From assembly GCF_026151205.1 (NCBI RefSeq), contig NC_087074.1, positions 248,001 through 312,000 of the forward strand: 64,000 nucleotides of DNA, written 5' to 3'. Within the stretch, counting starts at the first letter, position 1; the number at the start of each line of letters is the position of its first letter. The position numbers and the translations under genes are program-made. Source of the DNA: Bolinopsis microptera (taxonomy: Eukaryota; Ctenophora; Tentaculata; Lobata; Bolinopsidae). Under the pieces are notes generated by a model that saw nothing but the letters and a program-made list of their open reading frames with translations, was not told the origin of the DNA and ran no database searches. Below are positions 53,701 to 58,408 of the stretch, piece by piece.

Positions 53701-56700
53701 CAGAAGATGTGGTCTTATCCCAAAGAGCTGAAAGACCGTCAGCGCCAACTTTACTTCCAAGAGTTAGTTGGAAAACCTGCAGTTGGTACAACTGGCCTCG
53801 GTTATGGGACAAGATATGAGGACACATCAGAGAGGAAACTGCTAACCAACATGGTGAGGACCTTTGATGAAGAGACACTTATTTGTTCACTTTTTGACAA
53901 AAAGCGGCAAAACCTCTTTCTCACATGGGAAAATACAATGACATTCGACACCACGTGGAATAACCTGATCTATCAACTTAGTCCGGAACTGTTAAAGTTT
54001 CATGTCAATGCTATCCATGACACTGCGTCAACACCTAGCAACCTAAAATGTAGTGATCTATTCAGATAAAGCAAAGAAGGTTTATCTAATGGAGCTGACT
54101 TGTGGAAATGAGCAGAACGTTGCTGATCAAGAGAAGCGAAAGATGAAGAGATATCAGCAGCTGACAGAAGAGATAGAAGCCAACGGATGGGCTTGCAAGC
54201 TCCAGACAGTAGAAGTGGGAGCTCGAGGCATTTACAACTATAGCCTCCCAACATTTATGAACCACCTGAACGTAAAGAACAAAGAGAAGAAGAAGGCCTG
54301 CATGAAGATCGCTGAGATCAGCCTGAGGGCATCGTATACCATCTATTTGTCCAGAAACACTACCATATGGACAGATGATTGGGAGTTAGTCAAGAGACCA
54401 GTAATAGCATAGTACTAGTAGGAGCGTAGAATGTTTGGGCCCAGAAAAACATGTTTAATACCGCTATGAACCCGTCATAAGCCGGGGACTACTATGAAAG
54501 TGATGATGCTGTGTTGTTGAAAGACCTTCGACCAATCAAAGATGTACCTCATCACGCCAAGCAGTTATGCTTGTAGTTGAATATACACTTATATTATAGA
54601 GTACAACAACTTTATAACACTCCCCATGGTTACCGACATGTGACCACTTACCATGGTTATTGACCATTGTTAATGGTCTGGCCGAGAAGAAAGCGGCGCG
54701 CGAGAAGAAAGCGGCGCGCGCTACTTCGAAGAAATTTAGACGAGTAACATCCGTCAACATGGTTACCGATATGTTACCACGGTTACCCACATGTTACCAT
54801 GGTTACCCACATGTTACTATGGATACTCACATGTCTGAGTGGAAAGTAAGATTTGGTAACTTCAAACTCGCCCACTGCATCTGAGACTGGGCTGAACTCT
54901 ATTTCCACATCTAACCAAGGTTTACAGTTCCTGAACGGAGTGAACAGATCCAGCTTCTTTCTTAAAACCTGGTATTGTTATTTTCTAGGGTCATTATAGG
55001 TTCATAGCTAATATCATTATATATTACGTAACTATAGCTTCTGTAACTGTAGCTACTGTAACTATAGCTTATACCGTAACTATAGCTACTGTAACTATAG
55101 CTACTGTAACTATAGCTACTGTAACTATAGCTACTGTAAGTGTAACTATAGCCAATACTCAATTTTTATAGGCCACACCCAATCATCATTGAATTGCTTA
55201 TACTTGTGTTATATACTATAATATGCTATGTATAATATTACTCTTGTTTGCGAACATGCTGGAAACTTCATTGCGACATATAATCAAAAATCGTGTAGCA
55301 TATTGCAATAGGTCATTGAATTTAGTATTACATGAAAAGATTACGCGAAACAGAGTTAAAATCGAGCACCTTGTTTCTCTCGTTAAATTGATCGGGTAAT
55401 CATGTGATTGCATGTATGGTGTATAAAAACAATATAATACAATCTGATCCAATCATTCGAAATATCTAAAAGACGCGAAAATGAACGTTCATTCGAAGAA
55501 AAAAATGAACATTTTAATTAATATTTCCTCGAATGAGCGGTTATAGCAAGTCGTGATACCAGGAAATAAGCCCCAACGTATGTGTACTGACTTTTGGTAC
55601 CCCAGTAACTACTGGATAGTTTTAAATCATTATCACTTCAAAAACAATTGTTTTGATCGTGTTCATTAATTTCAAAGTGTAATTACTAATTAGTGTGACT
55701 AGTGTAATTAAATTTAAAGTAATTAGTGTAATTAGAGTAATTGGTGTAATTAGAGTAATTGGTGTAATTAGTTTAATTAGTTTAATTAGTGTAATTAGAG
55801 TAATTAATAATTAGCAAATTAAATTAGTGTACATTAACCTTGTTGCTAATGATATCCTGGAGGTCTATAGAGGCGTGGCCCAGTTTCTCTTTGCCGATTA
55901 TATCATCGTCCCACACCCAAAAGTACATCTTGTTTCCCTCGTGGGACACCTCCGTCAGGAAAGTCTCATTCCAGACTGGGTTCAGGTTGTCCTTTATCAC
56001 ACTGGTTTGTAGAATCTTGTGGTCGTCTATTGACACATTCACGTACGGATCTGTTATGTTACCATGGTTACTATTGACACATTCACGTACGGATCTGTTA
56101 TGTTACCATGGTTACTATTGACACATTCACGTACGGATCTGTTATGTTACCATGGTTACTATTGACACATTCACGTACGGATCTGTTATGTTACCATGGT
56201 TACTATTGACACATTCACGTACGGATCTGTTATGTTACCATGGTTACTATTGACACATTCACGTACGGATCTGTTATGTTACCATGGTTACTATTGACAC
56301 ATTCACGTACGGATCTGTTATGTTACCATGGTTACTATTGACACATTAACGTACGGATCTGTTATGTTACCATGGTTACATTCACGTACAAGCGATAGTT
56401 AAAAACAACGCACAAGTCTAATCTTACCAAGCATTATTTCAGGGTGGGGCCACTTTGTACAGGCTGTACCGCATAAAGTGTGACTTTTTTCCATTTTAAT
56501 AGCTTTTGACTAAATTAAACTTCACGGTTATTTTTAACTAAATTTTGTCAGAAATATAGTTGAATTGATAAAAATAATAAAAGATATGGTTAATACTTAA
56601 TAGTTCGGCATAACAATAACCATAGTAATAAACATTGTTACCTGATAGATCCTTTTTCTTATTTTTGTTGCGAGATAAAAGCCTGTCGAACTTTGCTTTA

Positions 56701-56810
56701 ATGTTTGAGCCGTCTGCGTTTGGGAGGTTGCCAGCACTAATAACGGTCACCTTCAGGTCCCCCCGGAAATATAGCAGGTCGTTATTAGTCCCTTTCATGT
56801 TATACTTATA
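26599..56810 (-). CDS. C2-domain phospholipase D (plant-type architecture), 17 exons
   Basis: C2-PLDs hydrolyse phosphatidylcholine-type lipids to phosphatidic acid, with Ca2+-dependent membrane binding by the N-terminal C2 domain. Exons in gene order: 56810-56642, 56050-55839, 54968-54831, 51493-51340, 51220-51099, 50615-50514, 50412-50319, 50204-50065, 46905-46768, 46667-46539, 46370-46244, 39169-39059, 34981-34838, 34544-34441, 33549-33388, 29132-28996, 26755-26599. All introns are GT-AG with matching phases; the sum is 2340 nt, i.e. 779 codons plus TGA. Residues ~18-125 are C2 (GDLKVTVISAGNLP, DPYVNVSIDD, NLNPVWNETF). HKD1 is HHQKTVICD (H327, K329, D334); HKD2 is HSKAMVVDD (H626, K628, D633), followed by IVGSANINQRSMDG. 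Other landmarks are SYFPLR, VTLYQDA, YLGGLDL, PWHDVH, IENQYFLGS and the C-terminal FFPDT. Length is near the ~810 of plant PLD-alpha. The start is uncertain: the first Met in the first visible exon is its fifth codon. An untranslated or coding exon could lie upstream. Confidence 0.92.
26870..27190. repeat. Cluster of dispersed GC-rich short elements
   Basis: ~26878-26990 resembles ~52136-52235 (gattgacgatgtcaaccc, agatcgttgctctgcgaa, gcgcggcgcgtcgaag). ~27115-27185 is a copy of the acctgggga...gcccagtaa hairpin unit. Lies downstream of the PLD stop. Confidence 0.65.
27375..27485. repeat. Inverted copy of the repeat at 54678-54757
   Basis: The complement of this stretch shares tggtctggcc, agaagaaagcggcgcgcg, ctacttcgaagaaatttaga and cgagtaacatccgtcaa with 54678-54757. 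Both copies contain partly duplicated gcgcgcgcta blocks. Confidence 0.7.
27600..27830. repeat. Inverted relative of the telomere-like dispersed repeat
   Basis: Reversed ccctaacc/cccaaccctaacc runs at 27655-27730, with tcacgtgac and tccatggaagcatgggggtg in positions resembling the flanks of the copies at 25690 and 43390. More diverged than those two. Confidence 0.55.
27850..28990. other. Non-coding downstream region with a 19-bp minisatellite
   Basis: 28205-28290 has ~5 copies of ttgtacattacttgtagtt. 28548-28605 is an inverted copy of a family also at ~52422-52487 and ~53240-53305 (acccaccttgttct; attcgtaac on the other strand). It lies in the last PLD intron. No gene recognised; a 97-codon ORF at 27781-28074 starts inside the telomere-like repeat and shows no motif. 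Confidence 0.5.
28996..29132 (-). CDS. PLD exon 16
   Basis: Acceptor cactctacctcag. It reads GLWAEHLGAYEDVFELPQSL, ECVKRVQELGAANWQRYVHN, ending phase 2 before gtgagt; equivalent to plant LWYEHLG...PESLECV. Confidence 0.92.
29185..29340. repeat. 24-bp AT-rich minisatellite, ~6 copies
   Basis: Units of atatacaaacatgtattata plus ttat, preceded by an (ta/atct) microsatellite. It sits within PLD intron 15, ~50 bases upstream of exon 16. Confidence 0.85.
29410..31690 (+). pseudogene. Decayed Penelope-like/GIY-YIG retroelement with inverted termini
   Basis: On + from ~30140 broken frames show FDIQEFHPSI, GLKITVD, VDFLDVVLDLTDKSY, SNYPPIILKNLPSMIESRLS, IDYERVLRDSGHSHIINYRS, KRKRNVLWYNLPFSANISTN, PLHKIFNRNTVKLNYC and LGRIIKR. 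This is the C-terminal RT-to-GIY-YIG linker typical of Penelope-like elements. At ~31430-31690 comes the tail (LKNPDS, EIISKCRHSRK, then ggagcactgttttgtataaa and tgtccctgaagattgttc). The same tail appears reversed at ~29410-29590. Stops and frameshifts make it inactive. It lies in PLD intron 15. Confidence 0.7.
30540..30648. mobile_element. 109-bp insertion with an 11-bp target duplication
   Basis: atgtcgtgctt at 30529-30539 is repeated at 30649-30659. Removing the insert and one copy restores FLDVVLDLTDK in the Penelope-like relic. The insert begins accccaggctattatattta and ends aatgacaggctgagcgccgc ccagtaa, the short hairpin family seen at 24.8, 25.0 and 27.1 kb. Confidence 0.85.
31742..33191. 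mobile_element. 1.45-kb element with ~160-bp inverted ends and TTAA flanks
   Basis: TTAA lies at 31738-31741 and 33192-33195. The ends are aggggacatattataccaaa and the complement of ggtatatgtgcccttaa. Arms pair over ~160 bases (atattcgggatttgactt, gatttgaggcattgaaacat, cacattcgaaaaaaaa). TTAA duplication is the signature of piggyBac-type transposition. There is no transposase; a 122-codon minus ORF (31966-32334) has no motif I know. A copy of the older repeat seen at 13.3 kb is nested at ~32780-32998. Confidence 0.72.
33210..33395 (-). repeat. 31-bp repeat that multiplies the PLD exon-15 donor (6 copies)
   Basis: On the minus strand each unit reads caaggtatgttac then tgcgacaaccatactttg. It contains the exon's terminal caag and the gtatgt donor; donor-like sites lie at 33387, 33356, 33325, 33294, 33263 and 33232. 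Unlike the other arrays, reading through stays open for 78 codons before a stop. Confidence 0.88.
33388..33549 (-). CDS. PLD exon 15: completes HKD2
   Basis: Acceptor ctttttctgcag. It reads AMVVDDIYAIVGSANINQRS, MDGRRDSEIAMGCWET, ending HVQGLRK before gtatgt. The terminal caag and donor are part of a 31-bp repeat. Confidence 0.93.
33565..34012. repeat. 36-bp minisatellite, ~12 copies
   Basis: Units of tactttagtcttatgaaaca plus agtgttactatagtgt. It ends ~15 bases upstream of the PLD exon-15 acceptor, so it occupies the branch-point region without including the AG. Confidence 0.93.
34013..34440. other. Intron remainder, no gene
   Basis: PLD intron 14. A small inverted motif ttgaacggacgttaa / ggcctccagcgttcaagtaa lies near 34320-34390. 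Nothing else recognised. Confidence 0.4.
34441..34544 (-). CDS. PLD exon 14: ends in HSK of HKD2
   Basis: Acceptor atattatcttag. It reads (G)KREKPPEALQMLKAD, MARHGRGMIYVHSK, then gtgggt. The acceptor plus the first ~20 exon bases are multiplied upstream (34517-34712). Confidence 0.88.
34517..34712 (-). repeat. ~40-bp repeat that multiplies the PLD exon-14 acceptor (5 copies)
   Basis: On the minus strand each unit has gataatggatattatcttag (or cctag) followed by the exon start gtaagagagaaaagccacca. Copies start at about 34544, 34585, 34625, 34666 and 34705. Entry at an upstream copy meets a TAA after about one or two units. Confidence 0.85.
34838..34981 (-). CDS. PLD exon 13
   Basis: Acceptor aactatgcag. 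It reads (G)DPSAPHIQEMLFWQTKTM, CDYLNFFCL and one base of Gly before gtataa. It matches the SVQEILFWQ...DYLNFFCLG block. The Penelope-like element lies in the intron between exons 12 and 13. Confidence 0.9.
35346..38015 (+). mobile_element. 5'-truncated Penelope-like element preceded by a tandem tail copy
   Basis: A 97-bp block (acgatgtttaataaaatgat, atctaatcaacaccgacttt, gtaggagtacagcaacaaaa) is at 35346-35442 and almost identically at 35727-35823. A diverged third copy follows the ORF at ~37925-38015. The sequence before the second block (35443-35726) resembles the 3' tail after the ORF (37620-37920). The layout is partial tail, then truncated body, then tail, as in the tandem terminal repeats of Penelope-like elements. 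A TA run joins the block to the ORF, marking the truncation point. It is in PLD intron 12, antisense to the gene. Confidence 0.75.
35792..37618 (+). CDS. Penelope-like reverse transcriptase with GIY-YIG endonuclease
   Basis: A 608-codon ORF, intact to its stop. The RT core includes YLNPKAHKPP (16-25), VAIDISNMFTNIP (86-98), ERGAAMGPKNSCEYADCAMD (148-167) and RLRDDIYMAWPG (191-202) with the catalytic aspartates. A Cys-rich segment CHACGKCYVC lies at 440-449, and a GIY-YIG nuclease NLIYLMECKTCKQSYVGYTT (481-500) with LPKRFSNHKSH at 503-513. The family lacks LTR-type integrase and inserts by target-primed reverse transcription using the GIY-YIG nuclease. The N-terminal ~100-200 residues of full-length relatives are missing, and the first codons come from the repeat block, so this copy is probably not autonomous. 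Codon use is AT-rich like its surroundings. Confidence 0.9.
   Translation: MCRSTATKYIYINMYLNPKAHKPPLYPGRMITTGCGSYIENLSALTAYELKKATLNYRIIDTPHFLRKIDSLNESSILLGKEVIHVAIDISNMFTNIPRDMGIQQCTKHLNKRSSGDQLFSTECIISALEITLDYNIASFNGITYRQERGAAMGPKNSCEYADCAMDKIDILVNEGDLEYGPPHRPAFWGRLRDDIYMAWPGTVEELLQFMEWLNSIHPNLLFTYDYSRDGVEFLDTYVYAVGDVVHTKLYSKPSDTHCYLIPTSCHRNHVVKNIPFGVARRVRQNNSEDTNFLEQREVYTRYLLARGYHSSIIEDAFNKFSDIANRKNLYTLKDKDESTACLIPMVMDQNPALPNMGGIIHKYKHLLNLDPALKKLVRADSVFVSHRKNQTIGGMLVHNKYRASGTLNCDNERETTASQIQEPDSESLRAVPGAVDPGCHACGKCYVCKQNFLSPCSNFSSHHSKQVFPITKYISCQSYNLIYLMECKTCKQSYVGYTTSNLPKRFSNHKSHIKKGIRSCKLVNHFLDIDHDLDFSTIASYNSSLSKHLSVIIVDALVFEPNISKADKEKAMEAREGFYQTQLKTLERFGGMNTLDSNHILFKSAGA
38033..38210. other. 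GC-rich, hairpin-dense segment
   Basis: Nested inverted repeats: gcgggcggaaattt (38036) pairs with ggaattccgcccgc (38153); tatcgcc pairs with ggcgata; cccgagggcgc with gcccgagg. It directly follows the tail of the Penelope-like element. No second copy seen in the window. A minus-strand ORF across it looks spurious. Confidence 0.55.
38211..39058. other. Intron sequence, no gene recognised
   Basis: PLD intron 12. An 83-codon ORF (38497-38748) is Lys/Arg-rich without motifs. Confidence 0.4.
39059..39169 (-). CDS. PLD exon 12
   Basis: Acceptor aacctctccag. It reads (S)PRCNHLVPVEIALQICEM, RFTAYILVPLFPE, ending with one base of Gly before gtgagt. It lies ~7 kb downstream of exon 11, across the 30-bp, 51/25-bp and other arrays. 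Confidence 0.9.
39388..42726. repeat. 3.3-kb array of ~111 copies of a 30-bp unit
   Basis: The unit is acaatgtctcccgcacaggg plus gtgctatagt. It is almost free of length change; variants (gtgcca, gtgtta, ctgcac, one agtaaaatg) cluster in 39388-40800 while the distal ~60 units are virtually identical. Because 30 is divisible by 3 and the unit has no stop in three frames, ORFs of over 1100 codons run through on both strands; these are unlikely to be genes. It lies in PLD intron 11. Confidence 0.97.
42727..43004. other. Unique intron segment
   Basis: No gene. It contains agtattaaaaactgagatat and a taggtctgtacaac near the next array; nothing recognised. Confidence 0.4.
43005..43315. repeat. 18-bp minisatellite, ~17 copies
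   Basis: Units of aggttaccatggttgatc / aggttaccatggttaatc. The core gttaccatggtt is shared with several other arrays in the window. Confidence 0.95.
43380..43730. repeat. Telomere-like dispersed repeat, second copy
   Basis: Closely parallels 25690-26010, including cgaaaaactgtcttgatcac, tgatatgacc, interrupted ttaggg runs (43540-43635) and tcacgtgacagtcgagtgta. A C-rich stretch precedes it. It is inside PLD intron 11, far from any chromosome end visible here. Confidence 0.8.
43740..44205. other. Intron segment with stray X-box-like repeats
   Basis: 43740-43815 has three gttgcc..ggtaac motifs (gttgccagggtaac, gttgccatggtaac) with atatata spacers, and caatgaaacaataagtttt twice. No gene in the remainder. 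Confidence 0.5.
44205..45110. repeat. 51-bp higher-order minisatellite, ~18 copies
   Basis: Each 51-bp unit is two diverged halves: gttgccagggtaactattat acact and gttgtcagggtggctatatt tgcacg. Variants: gggggg for gggtgg, tttttt for tgttgt. Long ORFs on both strands are by-products. Confidence 0.93.
45110..46228. repeat. 25-bp minisatellite, ~44 copies
   Basis: Units of gttgccagggtaactattat acact, i.e. the first half of the 51-bp unit, with a few interspersed 51-bp units near 45180-45280. It ends ~15 bases from the donor of PLD exon 11. Each unit contains gttgccagggtaac, which fits the RFX X-box pattern. Confidence 0.95.
46244..46370 (-). CDS. PLD exon 11: IENQYF motif
   Basis: Acceptor ttggtttcag. 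It reads HGRRYEASIHRAYVSGVRNA, NFLYIENQYFLGSAHTWYEK, ending phase 1 before gtgagt. IENQYF is invariant in C2-PLDs. Confidence 0.92.
46371..46538. other. PLD intron 10
   Basis: Short ordinary intron between exons 11 and 10; no repeats. Confidence 0.5.
46539..46667 (-). CDS. PLD exon 10
   Basis: Acceptor gacttttttcag. It reads IKNVECRGEEDQ, NWRVQIYRSIPVDAALFDEN, ending MLQSK before gtactt. Confidence 0.88.
46768..46905 (-). CDS. PLD exon 9
   Basis: Acceptor catgttatccccag. It reads TFPGITTPEEGPRQPWHDVH, ALDVLANFTERWSMENPGD, then gtgagt. PWHD matches the PREPWHD block of plant PLDs. The 41-bp array begins ~7 bases upstream of the acceptor. Confidence 0.9.
46912..50036. repeat. 3.1-kb array of a 41-bp unit, ~76 copies
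   Basis: The unit is aacatgagctaatgttaggt, agtaaccataactaccatga, t. Variants: actagcacgac, actagcataac, cataagct, cattagct and two units with an extra cataagt/catacgt insertion (48091, 49370). Blocks of variants recur in the same order (e.g. around 47100-47300 and 47400-47600), showing multi-unit duplications. It occupies the whole of PLD intron 8, stopping ~7 bases short of the exon-9 acceptor. Confidence 0.95.
50065..50204 (-). CDS. PLD exon 8: completes HKD1
   Basis: Acceptor ctttcctcag. It reads (V)ICDDDRAACGRV, AYLGGLDLTLGRYDD, ending DFYQ before gtattt. The aspartate of ICD completes H-x-K-x4-D across the intron. An alternative acceptor 16 bases upstream would not fit the phase of exon 7. 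Confidence 0.9.
50246..50350 (-). repeat. ~34-bp repeat that multiplies the PLD exon-7 donor and HHQK codons (3 copies)
   Basis: On the minus strand each unit has tctcatcaccagaaaactg, then a donor (gttagt in the first two, gtaagt in the last), then aacacct. The first copy in gene order (ending at 50319) is the true exon end. The other two lie in the 114-base intron. Confidence 0.87.
50319..50412 (-). CDS. PLD exon 7: first catalytic HxK
   Basis: Acceptor gatttag. It reads VKCVLAVRQKNKRGMLETFV then SNTSFSHHQKT and one base of Val, before gttagt. The last 19 exon bases and the donor are repeated twice more in the intron. Reading past the first donor gives GGT TAG, so the first copy must be the one used. 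Confidence 0.87.
50514..50615 (-). CDS. PLD exon 6
   Basis: Acceptor tatattttag. It reads VLLWDEPFNNEELAMSGVVG, TNDEVTRIFFSNTK; donor aag/gttaat. It equals the VLLLVWDD...THDEET...FF block of plant PLDs. Confidence 0.9.
50640..51005. repeat. 30-bp minisatellite, ~11 copies
   Basis: Units of aacgagttgtaactatagca plus acacctttat. Read on the minus strand each holds aaaggtgttgct, close to the exon-6 acceptor and start (ttaggtgttgctc), so it may derive from that junction. Confidence 0.9.
51099..51220 (-). CDS. PLD exon 5
   Basis: Acceptor tctggttgcag. It reads (G)WSMTHTIRLKRDPRDWEK, LGEILKQKASEGVQVL, then gtgggt. The upstream intron is only 119 bases and contains three near-copies of the sequence just before the acceptor. 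Confidence 0.9.
51340..51493 (-). CDS. PLD exon 4
   Basis: Acceptor ccttttatag. It reads TGQVTLYQDATCLP, IKVHGSPLL, AWDDISDSISSAKRFIYITG and ends phase 1 before gtgagt. Confidence 0.9.
51494..52135. other. Intron sequence, no gene recognised
   Basis: PLD intron 3. A perfect-looking inverted pair ttgaaagggttttgag / caaaaccctttcaac lies at ~51709-51741. Confidence 0.45.
52136..52770. repeat. Cluster of GC-rich dispersed repeats
   Basis: 52136-52235 matches ~26878-26990. 52341-52411 and 52688-52762 are two copies of aaccctcgcgcgctgcgcg...gctagttgacatggtaacgg acggaagtaag. 52422-52487 belongs to the acccaccttgttct family. 52588-52690 is a copy of the ccgcgcacgagtgcgcgg hairpin at 26183. Confidence 0.7.
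52771..53640. other. Intron sequence with one more family copy
   Basis: ~53240-53305 is the second + strand copy of the acccaccttgttct...gcaaaaacaatcattcgtaac family. Otherwise AT-rich with local ttcgcgcgcgaaa palindrome at ~53130. No gene. Confidence 0.45.
53641..54412 (+). pseudogene. Retroelement relic with a PD-(D/E)XK-like nuclease tail
   Basis: Two overlapping + frames. The first (53647-54069) has FDEETLICSLFDKKRQNLFL, LIYQLSPELLKFHVNAIHDT and ASTPSNLK. The second (54053-54412) has MIYSDKAKKVYLMELTCGNE, KRYQQLTEEIEANGWACKLQ, TVEVGARGIYNYSLPTFMNH and ASYTIYLSRNTTIW. The D..(15)..ELT arrangement resembles restriction-endonuclease-like domains at the C terminus of cnidarian retroelement proteins that I recognise by pattern. 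A zinc-knuckle region I would expect between TPSNLK and the nuclease is absent and the frame shifts there, so it is dead. No complete RT. Lies in PLD intron 3, antisense. Confidence 0.6.
54600..54835 (-). repeat. ~21-bp repeats continuing from the PLD exon-3 donor
   Basis: On the minus strand the exon ends cagacat before gtgagtatccatagtaa, then acatgtgggtaaccatggta twice and degenerate versions. A dispersed GC-rich segment (54678-54757, agaagaaagcggcgcgcg duplicated) is embedded. Confidence 0.7.
54831..54968 (-). CDS. PLD exon 3: C2-to-catalytic linker
   Basis: Acceptor caataccag. It reads VLRKKLDLFTPFRNCKPWLD, EIEFSPVSD, ending VTKSYFPLRH before gtgagt. SYFPLR and the following VTLYQDA are a hallmark of C2-PLDs. 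Confidence 0.85.
54990..55150. repeat. 15-bp minisatellite, ~9 copies
   Basis: Units of tatagctactgtaac with variants. A Tyr/Ser-rich ORF on the minus strand is a by-product. PLD intron 2. Confidence 0.85.
55160..55838. other. Intron remainder with taatta-rich repeats
   Basis: 55670-55815 is built of gtaattagtgtaattagag-type short repeats. The rest is AT-rich without a gene. Confidence 0.5.
55839..56050 (-). CDS. PLD exon 2: rest of C2 domain
   Basis: Acceptor ggtaacataacag. It reads (D)PYVNVSIDDHKILQ, NLNPVWNETFLTEV, WVWDDDIIGKEKLGHASIDL, ending ISNK before gttaat. The acceptor and first ~26 bases are multiplied upstream. Confidence 0.9.
56015..56390 (-). repeat. 44-bp repeat that multiplies the PLD exon-2 acceptor (8 copies)
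   Basis: On the minus strand each unit reads ccatggtaacataacag (acceptor) then atccgtacgtgaatgtgtca atagtaa. The copy ending at 56050 continues into the exon. Entry at any of the seven upstream copies gives DPYVNVSIVTMVT and a TAA stop. The spacer holds gttaccatggttac. Confidence 0.9.
56642..56810 (-). CDS. PLD exon 1 (first visible): start of C2 domain
   Basis: It follows acceptor ttcttctttgcag. It reads YKYNMKGTNNDLLYFRGDL, then KVTVISAGNLPNADGSN, a basic RNKNKKKDLS stretch, and one base of the Asp codon before gtaaca. A start at the fifth codon (56798) is plausible. Confidence 0.8.
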
Positions 56811-56837
56811 CTGCAAAGAAGAATAGTCAATTATTTG

Positions 56838-57270
56838 GGGGGAGACATGCTGCTTAACAAGGGGGAAGGGGGCATGCCGCTTAACAAGGGGGAAGGGGGA
56901 AGGGGGACATGCTGCTTAACAAGGGGGAAGGGGGAAGGGGGACATGCCGCTTAACAAGGGGGAAGGGGGAAGGGGGACATGCTGCTTAACAAAGGGGAAG
57001 GGGGAAGGGGGGCATGCTGCTTAACAAGGGGGAAGGGGGGCATGCCGCTTAACAAGGGGGAAGGGGGGCATGCCGCTTAACAAGGGGGAAGGGGGAAGGG
57101 GGACATGCTGCTTAACAAGGGGGAAGGGGGGCATGCCGCTTAACAAGGGGGAAGGGGGACATGCTGCTTAACAAGGGGGAAGGGGGAAGGGGGGCATGCT
57201 GCTTAACAAGGGGGAAGGGGGAAGGGGGGCATGCCGCTTAACAAGGGGGAAGGGGGGCATGCCGCTTAAC
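56838..57270. repeat. G-rich minisatellite, ~15 units
   Basis: Units of catgccgcttaacaa (or catgctgc) followed by ggggg aaggggg blocks of one to three. Potential G-quadruplex sequence on the + strand, starting ~28 bases upstream of the first visible PLD exon. Confidence 0.9.
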
Positions 57271-57485
57271 ATCTCACATCAGGATTAGAAGAAAAGTTTG
57301 GGAAGTTTATCGGAGAGGCTCGACGGCAAAAAATTAGTCCAGATTCTACAAAATTTTCAAAAAATTGCGAAACACGATTTGTAACGGAGTTTCACAACCA
57401 GCAACTTTTTAAAACAGTTTCTGAAACAAAAAGATAGAGACTGTGGTGATTTGTTATCTGGGACAATGAGGTGTCAGCATAGCAC
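57271..57485. other. Unique segment
   Basis: Upstream of the first visible PLD exon; no promoter motif or ORF that I can support. Confidence 0.35.
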
Positions 57486-57800
57486 GGGGATAGAATACAG
57501 AGCACACAGTGTTACCATGGTTACTATAGTACGGGGATAGAATACAGAGCACACAGTGTTACCATGGTTACTATAGCACGGGGATAGAATACAGAGCACA
57601 CAGTGTTACCATAGTTACTATAGTACGGGGATAGAATACAGAGCACACAGTGTTACCATGGTTACTATAGTACGGGGATAGAATACAGAGGACACAGTGT
57701 TACCATGGTTACTATAGTACGGGGATAGAATACAGAGCACACAGTGTTACCATGGTTACTATAGTACGGGGATAGAATACAGAGCACACAGTGTTACCAT
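57485..57800. repeat. ~47-bp minisatellite, ~7 copies
   Basis: Units of ctatagtacggggatagaat, acagagcacacagtgttacc, atggtta. It merges into the 26-bp satellite through the shared acagtgttaccatggttact. Confidence 0.93.
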
Positions 57801-58029
57801 GGTTACTGTTTAAACAGTGTTACCATGGTTACTGTTTAAACAGTGCTACCATGATTACTGTTTGAACAGTGCTACCATGGTTACTGTTTAAACAGTGCTA
57901 CCATGGTTACTGTTTAAACAGTGCTACCATGGTTACTGTTTAAACAGTGCTACCATGGTTACTAATTAAACAGTGCTACCATGGTTACTGTTTAAACAGT
58001 GGTACCATGGTTACTGTTTAAACAGTGCT
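57800..58029. repeat. 26-bp palindrome-rich satellite, left part
   Basis: Units of gctaccatggttactgttta aacagt, the same as at 62862-64000. Interrupted at 58029/58030 by the LINE. Confidence 0.95.
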
Positions 58030-58408
58030 GATTGAGGAGCACTACCCGAAGGCATTACTCGGCACTAACGCCTTAAAATCTTTAATTACAATCAAATATA
58101 AATATATGCACACAATGTATAAAATATTAATATAATATAATGTATAAAATATGATTATGCTATTAGCAAATTTAAATAGTACTATTAAGAATTTTAAATA
58201 ACTCTTATCTCTTGACATAAATTTAGAACAGCGACACAGGGTCTGAAGAATGCGCGGTGATATTTTTATCTTTTAAAAGTTGTAAATGACAGTGAAATTG
58301 CGCGGTATCGATAGCATTGTAAAAAATGCTCTAAGATAGTCATATTTCGTTATGAGGTTAAAGTTTTGTTGCTCGTTATTATGATCAAAGTATGTTGTAC
58401 CAAATTAT

